From the NCBI RefSeq assembly GCF_024347195.1, contig NZ_AP025281.1, positions 2,294,001 through 2,358,000 on the forward strand: a stretch of DNA of 64,000 bases, written 5' to 3'. How positions within the stretch are numbered: position 1 is the first letter of the stretch; every line of letters begins with the position of its first letter. Shown here piece by piece: positions 44,290 through 54,767 of the stretch. Origin of the DNA: Aliamphritea hakodatensis (GTDB lineage: Bacteria > Pseudomonadota > Gammaproteobacteria > Pseudomonadales > Balneatricaceae). Under the pieces are notes generated by a model that ran no database searches, was not told where the DNA came from, and saw only the letters and a program-made list of their open reading frames with translations. A program made the translations under genes and the position numbers.

Positions 44290-44313
44290 AGGCCTTATCA
44301 CAAGATAAGGCCT
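44290..44313 (+). promoter_or_regulatory. Intercistronic hairpin after the binding-protein gene
   Basis: Perfect 10-bp stem AGGCCTTATC / GATAAGGCCT with a four-base loop and no T-tract, between binding-protein and permease genes. Likely lowers permease relative to binding-protein expression by protecting the upstream mRNA. Confidence 0.6.
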
Positions 44314-44337
44314 GTTATAAATGCAAGCAGGTTATAT

Positions 44338-45045
44338 ATGAGTTGGTTTTCAGAATTTTATAATTTTCGTGTGGTTTGGCAGTACTTTCCTCAATTCATG
44401 GAAGGGCTTTGGACTACCGTTTGGGTGTCAGCAGTTTGTTTACTGCTTTCATTAATTTTAGGTGGCTTTGTCGCCCTGATGCGTATGTCTTCAAATCCCT
44501 ATGTTTGGAGACCTGCAGCTATATATATTCAATCAGTCAGAGCAACACCTCTGATAGTCCAAATTTATATTCTCTATTATGGTTTGTCTAATATTCCCGT
44601 GTTAGATGTGAGTGTGCCGGCAATTATATGTGGAATTCTGGCTCTGACTTTGCATACGACTGCGTATATGTCTGAAATATTCAGGGCAGGAATAGAGTCG
44701 GTTTCAAAAGGGCAATGGGAAGGCGCTCTCTCACTTGGGATGAGCAGGGGTAAAACGTTTATTCATGTTATTTATCCTCAGGCTTTTGTAACTGTGCTGC
44801 CACCGCTTATTGGTCAGGCATCCGTACTGATAAAAGATTCCTCTTTGCTTAGCTTTATAACAGTTATGGAACTGATGAGTGTTGGCCTGGTCATTCTGTC
44901 TGACCGTGTAATGCCAGTGGAATCATTTATTACTCCAGCATTGTTTTATTTAGCTATTTATACAGCATTAGTCTTGGCTGCAGAGCGGGTTAAAAATGTA
45001 CTGGGTGGAAAAGGCAAAAAGTCAGTAGGTGGTAGTTATGTATGA
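44338..45045 (+). CDS. Polar amino-acid ABC transporter permease 1
   Basis: 235 residues, five membrane helices. HisMQ-type motifs YIQSVRATPLIVQIYILYYG, and the EAA loop region GQWEGALSLGMSRGKTFIHVIYPQA. Overlaps permease 2 by eight bases (starts at 45038). Confidence 0.9.
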   Translation: MSWFSEFYNFRVVWQYFPQFMEGLWTTVWVSAVCLLLSLILGGFVALMRMSSNPYVWRPAAIYIQSVRATPLIVQIYILYYGLSNIPVLDVSVPAIICGILALTLHTTAYMSEIFRAGIESVSKGQWEGALSLGMSRGKTFIHVIYPQAFVTVLPPLIGQASVLIKDSSLLSFITVMELMSVGLVILSDRVMPVESFITPALFYLAIYTALVLAAERVKNVLGGKGKKSVGGSYV

Positions 45046-45742
45046 TGTGCTTAAGGTTTCAATGCCTTTCTTATTGGAAGGGCTTATAAATACGATCATT
45101 ATTTCTCTGTTATCGATTTTTTTTGGCAGTATTGCCGGAGTGATTCTTGGACTTATCAGAACGCTTTCCAATAAGTATATATATGCAGTTGTAGGCACTT
45201 ATATTCATTTTGTCAGGGGCATGCCTGTCCTTATACAACTCTTTATTATTTATTACATCCTGCCTACAACAGGTGTGTGGATTTTTGACTTATCCGGATT
45301 TGCTGCCGCAGTGCTTGCGTTGTCAATTTATACTTCGTCATATGTTGCTGAAATTGTTCGGGCCGCAATAATGGCTGTACCGGTAGGTCAGTGGGAAGCA
45401 GCTAAAGCATATGGGATGAGTACATTTCAGTCTATGCGATACGTAATAGTGCCTCAGGCATATAAGTTGACACTTGCACCGATGGCCGGTGTATATGTCC
45501 TTATCATTAAGGGAACATCTATTATTTCCGTTATCGGTGTTGCGGAGCTAATGCGCTATGGTCAGGATGCAATAAACCGCAGCCCAGGCCATATCATGTT
45601 CGTTCTGGGGGTAGTGGCGCTCATGTACTTTGTCTACTGTTATCCAATTTTACGTTCAATAAGCTGGATAGAACAGTGGGCGACTAAAGGAAAGGTGTTT
45701 GACGAAAAGAAGGTAAATAAGGCGGTTGAAGAGCCCGTATAA
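45038..45742 (+). CDS. Polar amino-acid ABC transporter permease 2
   Basis: 234 residues, five membrane helices. Motifs YIHFVRGMPVLIQLFIIYYI and GQWEAAKAYGMSTFQSMRYV are those of GlnP/HisQM permeases. Start at the ATG at 45038, with AGGTGG upstream, rather than the GTG at 45029. Forms a heterodimeric channel with permease 1. Confidence 0.9.
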   Translation: MYDVLKVSMPFLLEGLINTIIISLLSIFFGSIAGVILGLIRTLSNKYIYAVVGTYIHFVRGMPVLIQLFIIYYILPTTGVWIFDLSGFAAAVLALSIYTSSYVAEIVRAAIMAVPVGQWEAAKAYGMSTFQSMRYVIVPQAYKLTLAPMAGVYVLIIKGTSIISVIGVAELMRYGQDAINRSPGHIMFVLGVVALMYFVYCYPILRSISWIEQWATKGKVFDEKKVNKAVEEPV

Positions 45743-45918
45743 ATTCTTTCGGGGGCTAAGCACAGGGCAGGCTTCAGTTGCTGCTGGCGCTGGGGTCTGT
45801 TCTTTGTGATTGCTATAAATTGATATTTAAACGATATCTTGTCTCTAAAGCCGGCTTCAGGCTGAATCTGCGCGAAAGCTGTGTTACTAGTACTATACTT
45901 TTCTGTTATCTATGAGTA

Positions 45919-46878
45919 ATGCCAGTAGCCAGTGCGTTACTTGAGAAACATACATTTACGGCGATCTTCTTCAGTGGTGTGAGTATGAGAGATTTCTTTA
46001 CCAGGGAAACAACCAGCAGTGAATCAATGACAGATTTCACTGTTTTCCAGGGAGACGGGTATAGCCTTGAACAGTACACAAGAACCTTTGATGGTTGTAA
46101 ATATGGTGACTGGGTTACTGATAAATTTGCTATTTATCTGCGTAAAATCAGGCCTGTCGGTGTTGAAGCACCTAAAATGGTTTCATTTTCTGAGCCTCAA
46201 TGGAAAGGCGCCCTTCCTCTAGAACAATTGTTGATTTTGCCTGCAGATTACGAGCTCAAAACAGAGTTAAAAGGACAGGGTGAATCTGACTATATAGCGT
46301 TATATCTGGACAGCAAATGGCTGTATAGGGATGTTTCCCGAATTGTAGACAGTTCCGGGATACTGTTTGATGCGAAGTATGTAACTAATGATCCTGTGTT
46401 GTCGGGTTTAGTACTCGGTCTTGCCAATCACCAGGCATCTTCAGAAGTGCTGGGAAAGACGTACTCAGAATCACTGCTCACGTGTATAGGTACGCATTTG
46501 GTCAGAGAGTACTCGAATGCGTCTTCTGTGATTGATAGGCCTAAGGGTGGCATGGCACCGGTAACCTTACGGCGCGTTAAAGAATATATAGAAGATAACC
46601 TGTCAAGCCAGCTGTCACTTGAGGATATATCTGATGTTTGTAATTTAAGCACTTTTCATATGGCTCGTTCATTTAAAAAAGAAACAGGTGAAACTGTTCA
46701 TCATTATGTAATGCGACGCAGAGTAGAAAAAGCTGCCGCGTTATTAAAGTCAAGTACGTTATCCATAACTGCGATTGCCTATGAAGTCGGGTATTTAAGG
46801 CCAGCTACAATGAATCATAATTTTATTAAAATAATTGGCGTTACTCCCCGTGACTATAGAAAGATACAAAATAGCTGA
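45919..46878 (+). CDS. AraC-family transcriptional regulator
   Basis: 319 residues. Two C-terminal helix-turn-helix motifs (LSLEDISDVCNLSTFHMARSF and SITAIAYEVGYLRPATMNHN) and a final GVTPRDYRK form the AraC domain (~215-315). The N-terminal ~200 residues, an effector domain, are unlike the sugar-binding cupin of AraC itself. The start is uncertain: 45919, 45985 and 46027 are all possible ATGs without a strong ribosome-binding site. Probable activator of the amino-acid import and processing genes around it. Confidence 0.85.
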   Translation: MPVASALLEKHTFTAIFFSGVSMRDFFTRETTSSESMTDFTVFQGDGYSLEQYTRTFDGCKYGDWVTDKFAIYLRKIRPVGVEAPKMVSFSEPQWKGALPLEQLLILPADYELKTELKGQGESDYIALYLDSKWLYRDVSRIVDSSGILFDAKYVTNDPVLSGLVLGLANHQASSEVLGKTYSESLLTCIGTHLVREYSNASSVIDRPKGGMAPVTLRRVKEYIEDNLSSQLSLEDISDVCNLSTFHMARSFKKETGETVHHYVMRRRVEKAAALLKSSTLSITAIAYEVGYLRPATMNHNFIKIIGVTPRDYRKIQNS

Positions 46879-46977
46879 TAATCGCAATATCACCATTGAA
46901 TAGCAATTAGTGGAATGGCAATTTTTACAGCTGGTATATGTTAGTAACAGGTAAGCTAATATATATCAGAGGTAAAT

Positions 46978-47793
46978 ATGAAAAAGGTCTTGTTTCTCGG
47001 TGCTGGTAAAATGGGCGGTGCAATATTATCTAAGTTACTTTCATCAAACTTTGGTGATTGTTCTTTTTATATTGTCGATCCAGGCCTTAATAAAGATGCA
47101 GCTGAAGAGTTAAGCGTATGTGAAATATATGCTAACCTTTCTCAGTGTTTAGAGAAAAATCTTCGTTTTGATGTGGTTTTCTTGTCGGTAAAACCACAGA
47201 TTTTTGAAAACAGTTCCCTGTCGTTTGATCAGTTAATACATCCTAAAACCGTTGTTATATCAGTGATGGCGGGTATAAGCTGTCAGACAATTTCAAAGGT
47301 AATGCCTGAAACTTCAGAAATTATTCGCTGTATGCCAAACGTTGGTGCGCTAAATGGTCATTCCGCCTCTGTCAGTTATTGTCCGTCTCATGTGACTGAA
47401 AACTCACGTTGTATTGCTGAAAACTTAATGACACAAGTTGGTAGTTTTGCATGGGTTGAATCCGAAGATTTAATGCATGCTGTCACAGGGTTGTCTGGCA
47501 GCGGACCCGCATATTTTTTTGCATTTGTAGAAGCAATGCGCGAAGCAGGAACGGGCCTGGGTTTAAACGCTGCTCTGGCGGATCAGCTTGCAATAGATAC
47601 GATGATTGGTGCAGCTGAGTTACTAAAAGTACAAAGGGATCCAACAGCACTGCGAGTGATGGTTACTAGCCCGAATGGTACCACTCAGGCGGCATTGGAT
47701 GCTTTTTCTCACGATGATGCCATGAGGTGCTTAGTGCGCCATGCTATGAGCGCTGCGGTTAGCCGGTCAGTCGAATTATCAGGTAAAAAGTAA
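46978..47793 (+). CDS. Pyrroline-5-carboxylate reductase family (ProC-like)
   Basis: 271 residues. NAD(P)-binding N-terminus KVLFLGAGKMGGAILSKLL, then IIRCMPNVGALNGHSA and the ProC signature region VTGLSGSGPAYFFAFVEAMREAG and PNGTTQAALDAF. Reduces a cyclic imine such as pyrroline-5-carboxylate to proline. Being part of a transporter/AraC/aldolase block, it may act on another imino acid rather than in housekeeping proline synthesis (inference). Confidence 0.88.
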   Translation: MKKVLFLGAGKMGGAILSKLLSSNFGDCSFYIVDPGLNKDAAEELSVCEIYANLSQCLEKNLRFDVVFLSVKPQIFENSSLSFDQLIHPKTVVISVMAGISCQTISKVMPETSEIIRCMPNVGALNGHSASVSYCPSHVTENSRCIAENLMTQVGSFAWVESEDLMHAVTGLSGSGPAYFFAFVEAMREAGTGLGLNAALADQLAIDTMIGAAELLKVQRDPTALRVMVTSPNGTTQAALDAFSHDDAMRCLVRHAMSAAVSRSVELSGKK

Positions 47794-47810
47794 TATCTGG
47801 TCTGACCCGT

Positions 47811-48725
47811 ATGCTGCAGCGATTTCTTATTAAGTTACAACTGACTAATTTCTTTCAGGCTCTTACTGAAAAATTGCCTGCAGGTGTAGGCTACATGCTG
47901 CTTTCAGCGCTCAGCTTTTCAATGATGGCTGTATGTGTAAAAGCGGTATCACTCTACGGTATACCAGTTCTTGAAATTGTTGCAGCGCGCTCTCTTGTTT
48001 CTTTAGTGTTAAGTTATATTGATATTAAACGAAAGCGTATTTCAATATGGGGAAATAACAAAGTATTACTGCTTGCAAGAGGGGGAGTAGGGGCGCTTTC
48101 TTTGATTTGTGTTTATTATGCAGTGATTACTTTACCCTTGGCTGAGGCCACTGTTTTACAATATACGTACCCGGTCTTTACGGCATTAATTGCTTTGTGG
48201 GTATTAAAAGAAAATATCCAGCTGGCAAGTATATATTGTTTTATAATAAGTATATCGGGTTTAGCTGTTATGGTTTCGCCTGATATAGGATTTGATTCAA
48301 CCGAAAGATTATCTTTATTCAGCATTGTCGTTGCACTTATCGGAGCTTTTGGCAGTGCTGTAGCCTATGTCATTGTAAGAGCTTTAAGCCGTAGTGATGA
48401 TGTCAGCGTTATTATTATCTATTTTCCTCTGATTGCATTTCCTTTATCGGTGCTGATGCTTGGTGATGATTTTATATTTCCAGACATTGAATCTGCAGCC
48501 CTCTTGATATTAGTCGGTATATTTACTCAGATAGGTCAATTTGGGTTAACTAAGGCTATGTCTGTTGAAAAAGCAGGAAAAGTAGTGGCTTACTCCTATA
48601 TTCAGGTTGTTTTTGCCGTACTGTTTGGTTGGTGGGTATTCTCTGAAACGCCCACCTTATGGACTGTTTTAGGTGGTGCAATGGTTATTTTAGGTGCACT
48701 GGTTAATACTTTGTACAAAAAATAA
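47811..48725 (+). CDS. EamA-family (DMT superfamily) transporter
   Basis: 304 residues with ten predicted membrane helices in two EamA repeats (GYMLLSALSFSMMAVCVKAV in the first; second half ending GGAMVILGALVNTLYKK). LPLAEATVLQYTYPVFTAL is typical of RhaT/YdcZ-like exporters. Follows proC by 17 bases and could export an amino acid or by-product. The direction and substrate are unknown. Confidence 0.88.
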   Translation: MLQRFLIKLQLTNFFQALTEKLPAGVGYMLLSALSFSMMAVCVKAVSLYGIPVLEIVAARSLVSLVLSYIDIKRKRISIWGNNKVLLLARGGVGALSLICVYYAVITLPLAEATVLQYTYPVFTALIALWVLKENIQLASIYCFIISISGLAVMVSPDIGFDSTERLSLFSIVVALIGAFGSAVAYVIVRALSRSDDVSVIIIYFPLIAFPLSVLMLGDDFIFPDIESAALLILVGIFTQIGQFGLTKAMSVEKAGKVVAYSYIQVVFAVLFGWWVFSETPTLWTVLGGAMVILGALVNTLYKK

Positions 48726-48732
48726 ACATACA

Positions 48733-48813
48733 GTGGGGCCTGTTTTGTTTATTGCCTGTTTAGAAAGATAAGCAAAACGGAAGGCTTAACTCTACTGGAT
48801 GCGCTAACCCCGT
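48733..48813. repeat. Degenerate GGGGTCAGG-type palindrome, copy 2
   Basis: GTGGGGCCTGTTTTG on the left and GCAAAACGGAAGGC...AACCCCGTTA on the right resemble the well-kept copy at 37286-37360 in layout, but many bases have changed. It sits just after the EamA gene and before module B. Confidence 0.5.
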
Positions 48814-48871
48814 TAAGCCTGCTCAGCTCCTGGATTTATACAAGTCGACGGTCTGCCTTTATCAGGTCACA

Positions 48872-49168
48872 CGTCCGTAAGCCACGTAAGTCTTTGTTGT
48901 AACACGAAAACACCCAAGTTGACCGCCCGGTTGAATCAGCTTTATAGTCCTTAGTGAGGCTTGAGAACCTCTACAAAGACGGATATCCAACCCCGTAGTG
49001 TTGGTTTTTTTGTGCCACAAATGTGGTACAAACTCCCGTATGTCGGGAGGGCAGCGAATATAAAACCCTTTCGGGGGAAATAAGCTCGCGGCTTCTTTGT
49101 GCCGTTCTCAACCTCCCGACGCCCCAATGGAACTGGGGTCACCTGAGATTAAACAAAGGAGGCCAGGT
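48872..49168 (+). promoter_or_regulatory. Structured leader RNA B
   Basis: Same element order as leader A. A terminator-like hairpin CCAAC/GTTGG followed by seven T (48987-49011) has different bases but the same position. The CTCCCG/CGGGAG hairpin (49033-49049) and the alternative pairing CGGGAGG (49044-49050) with CCTCCCG (49112-49118) are unchanged. The last hairpin is CCCCA/TGGGG (49122-49138), where a U-A pair of copy A is replaced by C-G, a compensatory change supporting the fold. Confidence 0.6.
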
Positions 49169-49561
49169 ATGGCTAACCATCAGATCGATAACGTGGTGTA
49201 TTCACTGCGTTCCTGCTTTAACGACCCTCAAGACACAACACCTCTCACTACATTGGATGCCCGAATCAACCTGCGCAGGCTGTACGACTACCGCGTGCTG
49301 GATATCGGCACTATGGGCATGTTCGGCAGCGCTCAGGGCGAACTGATTCACATGCTGAATGACTGGGAGAAGGGCGTCGATCCCACCCCGGAAGATCTTA
49401 GAAACCTCATGTGGCGATACGCCAGCGTACTGCGCTGCATCGATTTTGCTGACCGCTTTATGCTGGTACACAGTGAACCTCTGGAGCCGAATGAAGAAAT
49501 TGAAGCGCTTCGTAAGCGACTGAGTTCGCAGCTGCATAACCGAACGCAGGTGGTGATGTAG
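49169..49561 (+). CDS. 130-residue protein of unknown function, copy B
   Basis: Same length and same AAGGAGG site as copy A. The seven differences are clustered at two places (NDSQE to NDPQD, and the segment EPNEEIEALRKRLSSQ). The unbroken middle of more than 80 identical residues implies purifying selection on both copies. The start is set by identity to copy A; the longer frame from 49097 runs through the leader. Confidence 0.75.
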   Translation: MANHQIDNVVYSLRSCFNDPQDTTPLTTLDARINLRRLYDYRVLDIGTMGMFGSAQGELIHMLNDWEKGVDPTPEDLRNLMWRYASVLRCIDFADRFMLVHSEPLEPNEEIEALRKRLSSQLHNRTQVVM

Positions 49562-49783
49562 TGTTGAACGGCTGAAACTTGTAGAGGCTGAGGCTGGTTG
49601 AAGTATGCCGTGAAGCCTCTTTAAACCCTCGGGGGCGGGTTAGTTTAGTTATGACTCTGCTCCTGATTTAAAACCGTATTTCCCTTATGCATGGTTATGT
49701 ACGTTTTTTGTACTGTTTCAAGTCAAGATTCATTCAACTGATACCAAGATGATACTGTTTTGTTGGTTCGATATGTGTTTAAT

Positions 49784-50053
49784 GGCTGACAATGGTTGCT
49801 AAAAGTGACTGGTAAGAGTGTGCGGGCTGGGTCTTGTTTTTGCCATATATAGACAAACAAACGAATGGATAGATTTGCCCCCTAAATGTATGAATGTCCC
49901 ACATAGGCTTGATGGATTGGGGTTAGATGGAAGCTTAAGAGCTGGTATCTAGCTAGTAATCATCTAAAAAATCAATATTTAATCTCCCAAAATATGGGAA
50001 GCTGTTGCATCTATGTTGAACAGTCTTTACAGGGAGTATGGAGTTAGTAAGTG
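49784..50053. other. Intergenic region before the TPR gene
   Basis: Begins where module B ends. Contains a degenerate palindrome copy (49824-49881), a short hairpin TCCC...GGGA near 49983-49997, and GGAG (50040-50043) before the ATG at 50054. No clear promoter was assigned. Confidence 0.45.
49824..49881. repeat. GGGGTCAGG-type palindrome, copy 3
   Basis: Left arm GGGCTGGGTCTTGTTTTTGCC (49824-49844) closely follows the left arm of the 37.3 kb copy. The right arm, ending TTTGCCCCC, is degraded. Confidence 0.5.
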
Positions 50054-51806
<1,753 letters not shown>

Positions 51807-51832
<26 letters not shown>

Positions 51833-54632
51833 GGATTGTTTAACACCTGTTAAAAACTGCTGGGTAAGTCGCGGTGAAGAAAGAGGTCTTGTTCTGTCTA
51901 CTATGGATGGAGTTGATGGCATCAGTGCTAAGGTCCGATTCCCAAAAGATAGAAATGAAAAAATAGTAAGCATACGTGAGCTAACCTCAGGCTTTCAGGT
52001 CGGAATGGAGGTCAGACATGTTACAACTAGATCAGGTATAAAGTCTTTAGGTGAAGGTCAAATTCTCAAAACTCGGACGCTTGGATTTAGTGATCAAGTA
52101 TTAGTCGAGTTCCCAGATTCAGGCTTCACAAAGTGGCTGCCTTATCAGAATTTAGAGTGGATTAAGGGGGCTAAACATCGATTTATTGTTGGTGATGTTG
52201 GTCCTGAAGATAGTGCTGAGAGGTTCAGATTAAAGGTTCTTGCCCACGCTATTACAGCCTGGAACGAAAACACAGGCTCACTATCTAGGTTGGATATAGA
52301 CCCGCTGCCGCATCAAACTAACCTTGTTCATCACATCCTCGCCTCAGGAAACTTGAATTGGCTAATTGCGGATGATGTTGGTTTGGGAAAAACTATTGAA
52401 ACAGGGATGCTTATTAAGGCATTAAGACAAAGGGGCCAGGCTAGAAGAATTTTACTTATCACACCTGCAGGGCTCACCGCACAATGGAAAGAAGAATTGC
52501 ATCATAAATTCGCTTTGAGTGATTTTGAAATTTATGGGGAGAACTTCAATATAGATGCCCCACGAGAGTGGAAAAAGCACGATGATGTAATAGGCTCGAT
52601 AGATAAATTCAAAGACGAGAGGCACCTCGAAATCCTCATGCAAGCAGAACCTTGGGACCTTGTTATTTTTGATGAGGCTCATAGGTTAAGTCGCAGGCAA
52701 TATGGAATGAAATTTGATGCGTCGCAGCGTTTTCAGCTTGCCCAAGAGTTAAGAAAAAAGACTCAAGCGATCATTCTCTTGTCAGCAACGCCTCATCAAG
52801 GGATGCCTGATAAATTTCAAAGCCTGTTAATGCTACTTCATCCTGAAAGGAAAGAAGACATAGAAACATTGGCGCTTAATCCTGAGATTCTCTCCGATAT
52901 GATGTTCAGGAATAATAAGTCTGATGTGACTGACATAGATGGAAATTTCATATTTCATGGAAAAACAACAAAAGCTCTAAGAGTTCCTTTAGGGGAAGAT
53001 GCAAAAGAGTTTGATAAAGCCCTGCAGGCGTATTTAAGACAAGGTTATGCAGCTGGTTCTGAACTTGGCTTTAAGGGCAATGCGATTGGGTTTGTTATGA
53101 CTGTATATCGCAAACTGGCCGCGTCAAGTGCACAAGCGATACATACAGCGTTATTACGAAGAAGAGATAGACTTCATGGTGAACTTAAAAATCCTTCTGA
53201 ATCTTTGGGTTATATATCTGACGAACGCTTTTGGGGTGAGTATGAAGAGACAATCGATCCTCAACAAGAAGAGTTTTTTGAGGGCGAGTTGGAGCTATTA
53301 GACAATTTAATAATTAGAAGCCAGAATCATTTAGATTCGGATAAGAAAATTAAGATTTTTATGGATGAGCTTATTAACAATATTTTGGCTAAAAATACTA
53401 ATGAAAAAATTCTCATTTTTACTGAGTATCGATCAACACAGGAATATATAAAAGCGGCTCTATTAAAACGTTACGGTAATAACGTTGAGTTAATAAACGG
53501 CTCTATGAGGCATCACGAACGGCGAGAAGCTATAGCTCGGTTTGAAGATAGTGGTCAGTTTATGATTTCAACTGAAGCTGGTGGGGAGGGTATTAACCTT
53601 CAGAAAAACTGCCATGTTATGGTCAATTATGACCTGCCTTGGAACCCGATGAGATTAGTCCAACGAATTGGTCGTTTATACCGTTATGGGCAGAAAAAAC
53701 GAGTAGTTGTATTTAATGTCCATTCGCCTGATACCGCAGATGAGCAAGTTATGGACATGATGTATGAACGTATTGGTCAAGTTGTTATAGATTTAGCGAC
53801 TATAGGGAATGAATTCAATGAAAAGTTACAAGATGACATTCTTGGTGAAATCGCCGATATGGTTGATATTCAAAGTATACTTGAAGATGCAACAGTTGCT
53901 GGAATATCAAGAACACAGGATCGAATTGATGAGGCTATGCAAAAGGCCAAAGAAGCAGCATCCAAGCAACGTGAATTGTTCGAATATGCGGCAAGTTTTG
54001 ATCCAGATGAGGCAAGGGAGGAGCTTGGAATTACTTCTGAGCACCTAAAATCTTTTATTAAAGGTATGTTTGATTATCTATCCATCGAAATAATCGAACA
54101 AACTCACAAAGGTTTTGTGTGGCATATAAAGCTTCCAGAATCAGTAATGGAAAAGTTAGGGGTTAAGCGCAGTAGATGGGAGATTACTGTTGATAGAATA
54201 ACTGCAGCTCACAGAGCTAATACTGAAATGATGGATATGGATAATTTCCTCATGCAGTATTTGATTGAGCAAGCTCAGTCATATGACTTTATGGGACAAT
54301 CAGCCGTTTCTTTAACACATAACCTAATGGGAGGAGCTTTAGTTTCAGGTTATTTAAGATGGCAAAACGAAAATGGACTCAGACAGCGTCAAGAATATGC
54401 TGTTTGGCACGTCGACAATGAAGGTGGAGTTACATCTAATCCTGCAGAGCTATCAAACTGGTTAAAAGAAAAGGCTGAAACAGCAGGGATTTCGGCTCCA
54501 AAAGATTTAAACAAAATAACTTATCAGGCAGTAGATGAAGCGGCTAACAAACGTTTGCTAGAAGTCAGTAATAAGTGGCTTCACCCCGACAGCTATCAAG
54601 CAGTTGCTTCTGCTTGGCTCAATCTAAGTTGA
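51807..54632 (+). CDS. SNF2-family (RapA/HepA-like) DNA or RNA translocase
   Basis: 941 residues from the ATG at 51807 (AGAGGA upstream; ATGs at 51816 and 51819 are alternatives). An N-terminal ~100-residue beta-rich region resembles the Tudor-like start of RapA. Helicase motifs follow: I DDVGLGKTIETG, Ia LLITPAGLTAQW, II VIFDEAHRLSR, III LLSATPHQG, IV ILIFTEYRSTQEY, V STEAGGEGINLQ and VI QRIGRLYRYGQ. The ~300-residue C-terminus is unlike RapA. A chromosomal RapA would not be expected to pair with a TPR partner gene, so this is an accessory version, perhaps in defence. Confidence 0.85.
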
Positions 54633-54647
54633 TTAAGGAAAAGGAGT

Positions 54648-54708
54648 GGAGTTAGGTATTGATTTTTTGCCATCGTAATAAATTAGTCAAAAGGAAGAAT
54701 CTGACCCC
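54648..54708. repeat. GGGGTCAGG-type palindrome, copy 4
   Basis: Left GGAGTTAGGTATTGATTTTT and right GGAAGAATCTGACCCC followed by GTTATG. Arms still pair over much of their length. Separates the SNF2 gene from the CoiA-like gene. Confidence 0.6.
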
Positions 54709-54767
54709 GTTATGCTTGTGTGTTAAAGGATGAGTAGGGAAATTCTAATTTAAGTATAAGGACATGT

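Larger units (their letters stand above)
48872..49783 (+). repeat. Repeated module B (leader RNA, 130-aa gene, conserved tail)
   Basis: Second copy of the module at 40218-41129, same orientation and the same length (~912 bases). The leader and coding part are well conserved; the region after the gene is diverged but alignable to GTGTTTAAT at 49775-49783. The amount of divergence says the copies are not a recent duplication. Confidence 0.8.

Noticed and set aside
49023..49346. 107-codon frame starting in leader B and running through the 130-aa gene in another frame
   Set aside because: Beyond the conserved leader peptide it is out of frame with the conserved protein; only the leader portion is of interest.
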